64,000 bases of DNA from Steromphala cineraria (taxonomy: Eukaryota > Mollusca > Gastropoda > Trochida > Trochidae): positions 79,985,060-80,049,059 of the forward strand of contig OU744721.1 in the NCBI GenBank assembly GCA_916613615.1, given 5' to 3'. Positions 38,701-50,700 of the stretch are shown here, piece after piece. The notes beneath the pieces are model-generated. The model saw nothing but the letters and a program-made list of their open reading frames with translations. It was not told where the DNA came from and searched no databases. Positions within the stretch are counted from its first letter, which is position 1. Each line of letters opens with the position of its first letter. A program made the position numbers and the translations under genes.

Positions 38701-41700
38701 TAGGTCATGTAAATGGCTAAATATCCATGCAGTGCTGTTGTTATGTCTTAGATCAATGTCTATTCAATATATCATTCATTATGTAATGTCTCTATCCGAT
38801 ACTAAAGGCGTTCAAAATGTTAACGCTTGTGACGTCATCAGAATTTTCGAAAGAAGTTCTGACCTTGACCTTTGAAATTTGCATCGGTATCTGTATATGA
38901 CCCTTAGCCACGCCCAACGGATACCGAAAATATCCGTTGGCTTTATTATGCTGAAAACACATCCATTGTATGATAATTAGTACAATATGTGTTTTCATTT
39001 AACATGTACACATTGCAGATTGAAGTTAAGATAACTCATTTCAGAGATTTAATGATATGTTATCTTGGAGCTTTTAAGTTTAAGTTTAAAGAGACACAGA
39101 GTATGTTGTTAGGATCACATATATGTCAAATTTTGAAATCAATGTTATTACATCGGGAACCACTAACTGTTACTGAAAATAACAAATTAAAGATCAATCA
39201 GTACATTAGAGCGAAAATACGGCCATTCAAAGTCGGGATTTTGATCGAAAACCGGACAATGTGGCTCGAGTGGCGCGCGCAAATTCGCCAAACGTACGTT
39301 TGAAACCTTGTCATAAGCTGACAGGAAGATATATTCGATTTAGATAGTGTTTATTAGGTATTGTAACTGATATGTAGATTAATTGGATGCATAATTTCGA
39401 ATATTAAACGTATTTGAGATGTTTTCTTGATTTTTCCATAAAATCAAGCATTTTAGAGATATTATGCATAAATGTATATATTTGCAAGTCCAGTGATGAG
39501 ATATGAACTTCAATCAGCATATTCGATATTTTATAGCTTTTAAAAACCATATAAAATTTTAAGAAAGATACTCTGTGTCACTTTAATATAATCTTTTTAG
39601 TTTTCCTTAAAAAATGGTGGCCAAGTTTAATTCATGTTCTATCAAATGATCATTGGTTACACTTCTGTGACTTTATGAAAGCAAAACTGTGTTAGTCAAG
39701 TAGGGAACAGAGGGTTCTCGTAATCAAAGCCATGCTAAATCTGCTGTGTTGACATAGGGATTGAAATGGATATAACTATACAGCACTCGAGTGATTTGTG
39801 TGACTGCACAATATCAGTAATTTCAATAGTTGCTCAATATTTGATTGATATTTTCTTTGTTTACTTTGTCTAGCAGTTAACATGTCAAAAGTGCAAAATG
39901 TAACTTCACATTCCAATTTCATTGCATGTTTTGTTAGAGATCTACCATGTGTACTATGAAATAGAGAAGTATTGATTTAAGAAATAAAGTTCACTCTACC
40001 CCATTGTGTTTTGTAAAAAAGTATAGTTTTGCCCTGAACTATTATAGTTAAAGCACGAGGACGGTAGTATTTAAGAAGGAGTTGTTATGTAGCTTTTCAA
40101 CGACTGCTCATTTCTGTGACCAGTGACGGACATGATACCAAGGGCTCCAACCCTGGCTTGGTTGATAGGGATGCGCCATGTTGATTGATAGAACCGAGAT
40201 CAAAGGTTACCATGGACACTCGTGATTGCGAGGGGGCAGCGGGGGAAGAGCGGATAGCATCATTCAATTGTTACGTCATGTAAAAACTTTACCTTTATTG
40301 TCTGATAAAGTACTTTTTTTTCGATTGTTCTAACCGCTAGGCATCTTAGAAACATCTATATTGTTTGATATATAAGTATAAGAATCAGTGATACTATGAC
40401 ATGCTGACATATCTCTGATGATACTCCATCAGCTGATGATTCAACCATCCTGGCTAACATTCAAGAATCATCCTGTAAGAGATGGTCTATTCTTATCCAT
40501 ACTGATACCAAGTGTATTCTGGGGAGCCAATTACATTTTAATGAGGAACCAAACCAAAGATATATTCAAAATATCTGCATATCTGTCACATCTGGCTTAT
40601 TTTCCCTGATTAGCCTCTTGCTAGTTTTGAATTCTCTCCAACTTAACCTTTGGTGTTGGCTCCCTTTAGCAAAGGTAATAAGACAGTTTCACTTAAAAAA
40701 GGCTGTTCTTTTGCCCTTCACATGGATTCATCAAGCCTTAGAAACGAATCAGAATCAATCGCTAATCCATCCATTACACACTTTAAATCAGTTCAAGCTG
40801 AGAATGACACACTTCCTGTGTTTATCTCTCAATATGATAAAAAATATTCAAGGCTAATGAAGTACAGAGCCAATGACACCATTTTCTTTCACGATTTTCT
40901 TTCTTGATTCAGCTTCAACAAGGCAGAGAATGTGTGACTGGACGAACACAAGCTACAGCATCAAGAGCAGTGACTTCAAATTCGTCTGCTCAGTATTATC
41001 AAATTTATAAAAGTTTTAGTTTTAAAACAGTTTTATCAATTCTATAACCCTTATTTCAGCTTCAACAAGGCAGAGAATGTACTCTAGAGGAACACATGAA
41101 GCTACATAACCTAGAGCAGTTACTCCAAGAGTTATTACTAAAGTTAATATCATAGACGTTTTTTGTTATATTTTCTCAAGTTTTGTAATCCTTTATCTAA
41201 TTTACAACAACAGTTTTATCAATCTCTGGCTCTCTTTATCAAATTATGTTATTCTGATTGCAGCTTCAACAAGGCAGAGAACGTACGACTGGAGGAACAC
41301 ATCAAACTGCAGCATCTGGAGCAGCTACTCCACGAGTTTGAGATCCACGATCCAGAGGACATCTTGATCCACGAAGAGACGGGGTACTTCCCCGCCAAAG
41401 TGTTCAAGCGCACCCCGGGGTGTATGAATGTGGAGGAGTTCAAGGGGACCATCTCAAAGGTTCTGGAGACAAACGAATATGATGACTATCTTGAGAGACT
41501 CTTCACGAAGGTGGGTCATTACATTACCAGAACTATTACCAACAAAGAAAGAGCAGTGCTAAAGAATAGAATCTTTGTAGAGGTTTCCAAATTTGGATGA
41601 GAAATGTTAATCCTTTAAACAAGAGGGTGGTGGGTTCACCTTAGGGATATACAATGTACCTTTGCTTTGGCAAGGTGTGAAAAATCAGGGTGTGGAACTC

Positions 41701-44700
41701 CCAGATTCTCACATTTTTATTTCTGTTAAAAAAGAACAACTCTTGATCTGCAGGTAAAGGGTTAGAAATTGGTGTGAAGAACTTTTTGGAAATTAAATAC
41801 AGGCTCCATCATTGGTAAAGTCAGAAGGGATGTGCACCCTACCCAAGAGAGTTCGAAATATATCAAATGTCTAGTCTCACTTTGTATAGTACACGATAAG
41901 AGTGACAAGATTTAACCTTCTCAATCTTCTTATTTATCTAATTTTCCTATGGATAAATTTGCTCTGATACGAAGTACCCATTCCAATAATTGTACTTGTG
42001 ACACCTAGAGGGCGCACCCCACCAAATGAAGATCCTGTATATACCCCTGGTCCACATTCTCGAAGTTCTAAGGTGATCGTAAGTCTCTAAGGAAACCTTA
42101 GTGCAATGTTGGGAGTTAAGGTCAACATTAGCAAAGGTTGTTTAATCAAATGATGCCCCGGTCCACATTCTCTAGTTCTGTTGTCCCCTCTCCCCAGCTG
42201 GACACGTCGTGTGACGGGTACGTGGACTGGGACGAGTTCTGCACGTACCTGCTGCTGCTGTACAGAGAGAATGACTACCTGCGCACCAAGAAGGAGATCC
42301 CCTTCCTCGTGGAGCCCAAGATACGGCACGCTGTACATAATAGGGTCAGCTCATGTCATTACCTGTTGATTTGAAAAGCCCTTTTTTGATATATAAATAT
42401 CAATACAAGGACATTTTTTTACTTGCAAAAAGATAACTATTGAAAACTAAAACTTGTTACTGAAAACTCTTAGAATGTCCAAATGCCTTACAAGATGGAG
42501 AAACACTTTGAATGGTCTTGAATAATTAATACGCCAAACCTCTTTTAGCATTTTATCAAATCTCACATCCTATGAAGAACAGCATCACTGAAAATAGTGA
42601 GCATCAATGCTGTATCCCAGGGAAAATATCATATTTAATTCCTACAATTGGTTATGTACAACTTATAATAAGACACAAAATGGAAAGAAAGGTATCAACA
42701 TCTGAATCCCAAGTATGTACCAAATTTCTAAAGATGCTTGGCATAAATCTCCAACAGGCTTTTATGTTTTTCCTAAGGTGTAATATAATTAGAATATCTG
42801 AAATCATAAATATTCAATAAAATAAGCATGTGTTTGTTTATGTTATTTGGTAACGGGATCATGATATTCTCTTACAGCAAGAAACGACCACCAAGATAAT
42901 TGCAGTGGAGAACCCTACCAGATATGTCACCTTCAGTAAGGTATGGAAGGCTTATACTTGTTAAATATGCTGTCATGTGAACCACAATATTATTCAATTA
43001 ATTATTTCCCTGCTTTGTCATAGTCAGGTGCTTAGAGCACTCTTCATGTCTATATATCTGTGCGTTTGTCAAAAAGCCTAAAAGTTAATTTTATAAACTT
43101 TATAATTTTATTAATCATATATTTCAAATAATCAAATTTGTGTGGTAGACACTTATCTTATCTGTGAAGCACATGGTTATATCTACACATCTATATCAGG
43201 AGGGTATTAGTAGAATGTAATCTTTCCCTATATATTCTAGAAGGATGTCTAAATGTGTCATTTCTAATCTGCGAGAAGGAGAAATTAACATGTGATATAC
43301 CCCTGTACATTCGTACAGGGCAGTATGATAATATTTAGGTAATACTGCTATATATTCCAACAGGGCAGTATGATAATAATCAGATAATACTGCTATATAT
43401 TCCAGGAGGGGGGTATGAGTGTGTGGACGCCCAACATGACGTTTGAGCGGAGCTACACGATAGAGGATGAGAACATCGAGACCCAGGGCCAGAAGCGCCG
43501 CTTCAAGATGTGGATCACGGACGCTGTGTACATGCCCAACTGCCACAAGATGGCCATCGGCTCCACCAGCCGCGACATCCACTTCTACGATGTCTCCACG
43601 AGCCAGTTCTTCCAGGAGTTCCACCTCTTTGGTAAATGATGGTGTCAACAATGTTAGTTTGACTCCGGTAGATTGTCACTCGACATCTTGATTCTAAACC
43701 CTGTACCCCTACGGGCCTAATATCAGGCTCTTGATTGGTTTATTTCTTGATTCTTAGGGGTGAATGACATCTCTCTGGTCCTGAGTTTCTGGTATTGCAT
43801 TTTCCTAAATGGTGTTTTATATTTTTTAGTGTAACATCATGTTCAGCTTTAAATTATTCTGAACATTGAATAATAGAACTATTATGAAAAGATTATCATT
43901 TTGAATTCTCTCTTTGATGAATTTCAGTACACAGGTTTTTTCTAACAACTTTTGCTGTGCATATCTAATATGAAGTTAACCTAGAGCTAATGTGATTTGG
44001 TACTTATTGGTTTGTCATCAACAGTTGTAAATAATGATGGTGTCAAGGATTCTTCAGTATCTTAAGTTGATGGAGGATATATCTGATAAAAGTTCCTAAT
44101 CTGTCAACTTATGTTTCCAGCTATGACGGATGTGCCCTACTGTTTCCACTATTGGTATGATCAGAAGGTGAGCTTCAGTCAGTCTGACAGAAATATTCCT
44201 GACATTCAGCTGGACATCAAACTAAACCTTGTTTCTTTTAAGAGAACATTGTCCTAATCTCATCCATAAGCTTACCCAAAGCTCTCATATATATTCAGGA
44301 TTCTACAGAATACAGTTTTGAAGCATATTTATATTACCGTGAATCCTTCATTAGATGCCGGCCTTAAAAACATACCTGCCTCAAATAGGCGCCCTTGTAC
44401 AGAGTTTTCTGAAAAAATACATTCCTACCTTCATTAAATGCTAGGTTAAGTAACCATTTGCTTTACTTATGTTGAAATATATTGATTTTCTTATGGATAA
44501 TCTGAACGTTACGTTAGATTCTACCTTGAATAAAAGCCTGTCTTAAATAAAAACCGTTGCTGGAGACTGTTTGAAAATAATAGAACTCTGGCGTATAATA
44601 AAGGATTTACATATCATTGGTAAAACAAAACATTTACTGTAGTTTACATTAACGTAGTTTCATTTTTACACACTGAATAGAATAAATAGAAAATTAAAAG

Positions 44701-47700
44701 TGAAAATAAATCTGGTTAATTATCCACATCTTAAGAATAAGATTGTTTTTATGTGGCATACTACCATTGCTGTCCATATTCTATTTGAAAAGTAAGACTG
44801 TTTCATGAAAAAAAGAAGAAAATCATTCTGGATATATTTCCTGCAGAATCCCAACAACCGGTCTCTGCTAGTGTTTGGAGTAGACTCTGGAGACATCAAC
44901 CTGCTGTACTTCAACAAGCCTATCACACAGCTCTTCCAGATGCCCTTCAAGAGCGAGGGAGGCGTCCAGAAAATATTCATGAAGGTCGGCTTAGAACCAT
45001 TCTCTTCCAATGGAGGACAATAAATTGATATCTATTGCCCAACTTACTTTTTTTCCAACTACTGTAAGGTTCTAAAAAGCCACTGAAAGAAATTACTGTA
45101 AGATTCGAACTTGCTGTTAGGATCCGGTTGTAACAGGTTCCACACAAGGAAATAAGATAACCAAACTGGGAGCTTGTAACATGGCATTTACAAAATTTGA
45201 AATTAAAGTAGTTTCTAAACTGGACTGAGGAACAAAAACTAAGATATCTACTTCAATTGAGAATTTTAAGAAAATCATAAACATTAAGAACATAATTTTC
45301 TAGGATGTTTTGTGAATAGCCCCTTGGTAACTTTTATGCTTAGTTTCATACGTATTCTCTACCCTGCCTGACAGGACCTATGGCAACACAGCAAGTATGT
45401 GCAGCACACAGTTCTGTCCAGCATCCACACTGAGATCGTACGTCAGATCCGATACCTCCCGGAGAACGACGCAGTTATCTCCTCCTGTGGCAGTAGTCGT
45501 AACTCGGTCGTCATCTCCGACACTCAGAGTCTTAAACGCTCCTACGTCTTCAGGATAGACAAGGTGAACATTCTTATTTTATATTTCTAGTTTGATGGTT
45601 TATGTATCTTGGGAAGCATATAAACTCAGGATAAAAAGGGGAACATTTACTATATATTCAAAGAATGGACATTCAGAGACATTTTTAAAGTATGCATCAG
45701 TGGAAATATCATTTCATTTTGAATGTTTTTGTGGGGTAAAGATACCAATGATTAGTTTCAATTGCCACACTCTTTAGATCAATTGCATATGACTACATTG
45801 AAAAGTCTTTTTTTTTACAAAAATATAGTGTTTTGGACAATCTAATTTACCGGGTAAGCTAGGTACAGTGTGATCAAATAGTATCAACTTCATAGTGTTG
45901 ATGGAATGATTTATCAGAATAAGGAATAAATTTACATCTAAGACGTGTTTTTTGCTCACAGGGCGTGGAGTGCTTCGACTACAACAAGAACATCAACATC
46001 CTGGCAACTGGAAGCTCCGACCACTACATCCGTCTCTGGAACCCCTACGTGACCAGTAAACCAATCACAGTTCTTGTTGGACACTCGACGGGGGTCATCG
46101 GGATCGCGATACACGAGGGTCATCGTCAAGTGTTCAGCTACTCCAAGGATGCGGTTTGTATTGGCTGTGATATAGCACCAGTACTAACAAGCACCTTGTA
46201 GATAGAGAGATAGAGAGAGATAGATAGAGAGATAGAGAGATAGATGCGGTTTGTATTGGCTGTGATATAGCACCAGTACTAACAAGCACCTTGTAGATAG
46301 AGAGATAGAGAGATAGAGAGAATAGAGAGATAGAGAGAGATAGAGAGATAGATGCAGTTTGTATTGGCTGTGATATAGCACCAGTACTAACAAGCACCTT
46401 GTAGATAGAGAGATAGAAGGATAGATAGATAGAGAGATAGAGGACGGGAGAGATAAAGATTGAGGGATAGTACTCCATAGTACCATAGTTCCATAGAGAA
46501 GATAGAGAGATGGAATGAAGAAGAGACAGAGAAAGATGTGGTTTATATTGGCTGTTAGAGATAAATGTGGAGAGAAGAAAGTTACTTGAAATACATCTTG
46601 TAGATAGGGAGATAGTGAGATAGCAGTGGTTAATCCAGAAGTTGGACCAAGAGGGTCATCAGTCAAAAGAGTCGTACCCCAAAGATGAACTCCTCCAACT
46701 TTCAAAATTCCTGGATCTGCCACTGGATAGAGTAACAGAGAAAAAGATTTGGAAATATGTAAAGGGAAATGTTGAACGATAGACAGCTAGGGTAAAGTCA
46801 CTTACTAGGCACTTTGTAGAGAGGAAGAAAAATATGTTTGATAGAAAGAAACACAGTCATGTGATTAGCTTCCTAACTTGAACCTTGTAGATAGAGAGAA
46901 GAGATGAATAGAAAGATGAATGAATATGTTTGGGTATAGAAAACTGTTGAAAGATGGAAATATAGAGCTACCTGTTTGTCTTTGAATTGCACCATTTCTA
47001 ACATGCACCTTAGATAGACTGATTGATAGTTGGTTAGACTGAGTAGAGATTATCATTTAATTATTTTCTATCAAAACAGATACATCCAATACAGAGAGAT
47101 ATGAATAAGCGTTAACACCTAACCTGACATGATGAAATACTATCATGTCCCTGTCCGTCCAGAGATGTTTCCACATGTTGGAGTCTGAACCTTTGTATCA
47201 TCTATCTCTTAGCTAGGCAGCTTTCTGGACCTTCATTTAGGGAATATACTGCCATATAACTATTACCTACAGAAATATTTCCTTGCCTTTCCTTTTTGAT
47301 TGCACCTCTTTGCACCTTTAAGAACTGTTGAATAGTGTTGATAATACAGAAGTATTTTATCAAAATATATAAAGTATATATCAATTACTTGAAATTTTTG
47401 TTGTTGTACAGTATTATATACATATGAAATAATTTGTGTATATTTTTGACATTTTCATTGTTAAATTACTTTTCTCTGACACATACGCATGTAACACTGT
47501 AAACATGTCATTCTATATAGTACTGTGACAACAGTCTGGCTTGTACAGTAACACCTGTGGAGCACAGTGGTGTAGTGGTTAGCGTGCTGGCCTCTCACGT
47601 CGGAGACCCGGGTTCGAATCCCGGTGGAGATACCAAATATTTGTGACTTGGGTCTCATCCTGTGTTGTGTCCCTGGGCAAGGCACTTCATCCACATTGCA

Positions 47701-50700
47701 CTCAGTCCACCCAGCTGTTAAAATGGGTACCTGAAAATTGGATGTACTGACCTACATGGTCGTGATTAGCGCTTAGTAGCTGCTGTGAAAGTACACTCCT
47801 TCGGGGTAATAATGTAGCGCTTTGAGCATGTCTTAGGACGTGGAAAAGGCGCAATATAAGTATGCACATTATTATTATTATTATTATTTAGAAACATGTT
47901 GGCTACTAAGTCAATACTTAAAGAAGTGATGAATTTTGTCACTTAATTTGAGCCTAGAAGAATGTTGCTCAAGAAGTTCATGTCTATTCACCACCAATTA
48001 AGGTACCTATACTACATACACCCAGTGTGAATTTATTTGAACCATGCCAACTAAGCTTGATAAGTTTAAAACAATATCCGATAGAGTGAATGTTCATAGG
48101 CATCAAAGTCAACTGACTTTTGTTTTTGCATTGGTGAACCACAGTATATCCAGTTGGGCATTATTACCAGTGAGGTATAAGGGCAGGAAATCCATTCTGG
48201 CAAAAACATGGCATTATTTCCAGTTTGGGTTTATAACCAAGGTTTACTGTACTCTGCTCTTTCTTGTACTCCAAATGGTAAAAGATAGTCTTTCTTTATT
48301 TGGTAAACTTTCTATGACAGCTCGTCATCTCCTGGTGCATGCATATATTGTACATGTTATTTTACTTCTCTTCTTTATAGAACAAGACATTTTATCAATC
48401 TTTTTCTTCATAAAGTTCAGACTCCAAACATGAGAGAGAGAGAGGAGACATTATAAGTTGTTAAGTAAACATGTTGACAGACAACTAGTTATACTGCAGT
48501 GTGTGGTATATTGATCTCCTAGATTCTAGTAGTTGTCTGGCAACTAGCATGCAATACAGCAGCATTGGTTGGGTAGTCTGAACACATTGATGACATATAA
48601 TGTGTAGAGAAGGAGATACATTTCTTCATAAGGGTTGGTATCAATATATCAGTGTTGGCTAGGTAAGTATTTTATGAATGCTTCACTGTTATTTTTGGGA
48701 GTGTGAATAATGTCTGTGAACCTTGAATGTTTTTCTTATTGTAATAGTACTATGTGAAGACAAATTGATCATTACAAGACTAAATAATATTTTTCTGCTA
48801 ATTTAACAAATATTAAAAGTATTTGACATCCAACAACTTATACTTTATTATGTTATTTATGTCAAGGTGTTAAATGTCAGAGCTCACCTGTACTAAGTAA
48901 CAAATAATCTTTACTAAGAAACAAATTATCTGTACTTATATATAATTACCACCTCAACTGTAGTAATTAACAATATACCTGTACTAATCATTGTAGTCAA
49001 TAAATTACATGTTTTAGTTAACAAATAACCTGAAATAATTACCTATTAACCTGCTATTATTAACAAATGATCGTACTTATTATCTAATAGCCTGTATTCA
49101 ACCTGCAGGACACCTTTACTAATTAACAAATCATCTCTAATTAACCTGCAGGTCGTCAAGGTGTGGGACATCCGAGAACACACCTGTCTGCAGACGATCA
49201 GCCTTAAGTTCCCGAGCAGCATCCACGGACGGATGCCGGAGCATGGTCAGTTCCCACTTCACCTCCAGGGGGCGCCCTATATGGCGCTGCTCGTCACCAG
49301 CAACGACTACATCGGCATGTTGAAGCTGGGACAAGCGGCCACTCCCCAATCTGCCATGCCTACCACTCATGATACTCAACTCTGCTGTGCTATTTACAAC
49401 CACTTCTTTAATCAGGTAGGTTTTGTCATTTTCTAATCAAATCAACAATCATAAAAAGACTTACCCACATTACAAAAGGTTTGGGTAATATGACATATAT
49501 GAAATCTATGAAAAAACACATATATTGGAAAAAAGTTATTAGGGAAGGATTAATACCATATATTTCTTCATTGGCAGCCTAACGAAACATTTATCACAGA
49601 GATACAGTGTTCAGAAATCAATATTAGAAATTAAAAAATCATGTAGCATGAAATGATGTTTTTTATGTTAATTTGTGAAAACCTTTAGATATAAGATGGA
49701 TATGATTCTTAGAATTTGGGTTTTGAGCATGTAATAATGGGAGTTCTGGAGCAGCAATAATAAGATATTATAACTAAATTACGTGACTAGACAAAAGATA
49801 AACTATAAGAAAAAATAAACTATGAAAAAAAAACCTCTAAGAAATGATGTTCTTTACTCCAGGTGGTGACAGGCTGTGACTCGTCCTGTATCGCGGTGTG
49901 GGACATCGAGACAGGCCGCAAGTCCATCGTGTTCTCTAACGCTCACGGAGAGGAGGAGATCACGTGTATGGTGTTTGATGAGACGTACAGGAGACTCATG
50001 ACGGGGGCACGGAATGGGTCCATCAAGGTGGGCTATCATCATGTTTATATAGCTCAATAGAGTTATTATACCGGTAATACTGACACATCAAAATGGCAAT
50101 GGAAACTCTTTCGATAAGTGTTGTTTGTGTATGGATTTTCTATGCAAAAGAAAGTACCTACTATCAACTCCATCTACACAACATCGCTCTCTAACCATCC
50201 AAAACAGCCTTTATCAACATTAGATCATCCTCACCATCATCAACTGCATCACAACATTAACATCAACATCAACATTAACATTATCAGCAAAGTTAACATC
50301 AACATCAACATCACAAACACAATCAACATAAACATTATCAGCAAAGTTAACATCAACATCAACATCACAATCACCATCAACATAAACATTATCATCAATA
50401 TCACAATCAACATTAACATTATCATTAACGTTAACATCATTGAAGAACATCTTCATTTTCCTCTCCCTCTCAATCTGCTTCTTCACAATACCAATATCTC
50501 CATCTCAATATGTACATCTCTGGTCCAGGTGTGGAACTTCCAGAACGGTCACAACCTGCACAAGCTGGAGGCGGCGGCGGAGGCGGAGGTAACGGGGATC
50601 CTCCCGGTGCGTGACAGCAAGGTCATCCTTGCCGTGGGCTGGAGTCAGCTCCTTACACAGTACGATGACTCAGACCAGGACGTGAGTTGCTCCTGCTATT

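Larger units (their letters stand above)
34572..40912. other. Intron between first exon 'e' and constant exon 1
   Basis: Contains the SINE head remnant, the AGGTCA-rich element (36361-37370) and the TTAA MITE (39086). An 88-codon ORF at 35161 has a coding-like mix but no start, splice or domain support. Nothing else is recognised. Confidence 0.5.

Noticed and set aside
40618..40907. Overlapping ORFs of 79 and 85 codons upstream of the exon copies
   Set aside because: Two frames over the same AT-rich intron with no domain or splice support.
42087..43651. Minus-strand ORFs opposite constant exons 2 and 4
   Set aside because: Shadows of GC-rich coding exons on the other strand.
46134..46723. 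Minus-strand ORFs of 114 and 179 codons rich in Ser/Leu
   Set aside because: Produced by the GATA/GAGA repeats and a MITE.
47561..47640. tRNA gene
   Set aside because: Boxes A and B are present, but the sequence continues into a SINE body and tail and does not form a complete cloverleaf.
48044..48433. 129-codon ORF in the large intron
   Set aside because: AT-rich, no recognisable domain, no start or splice evidence.
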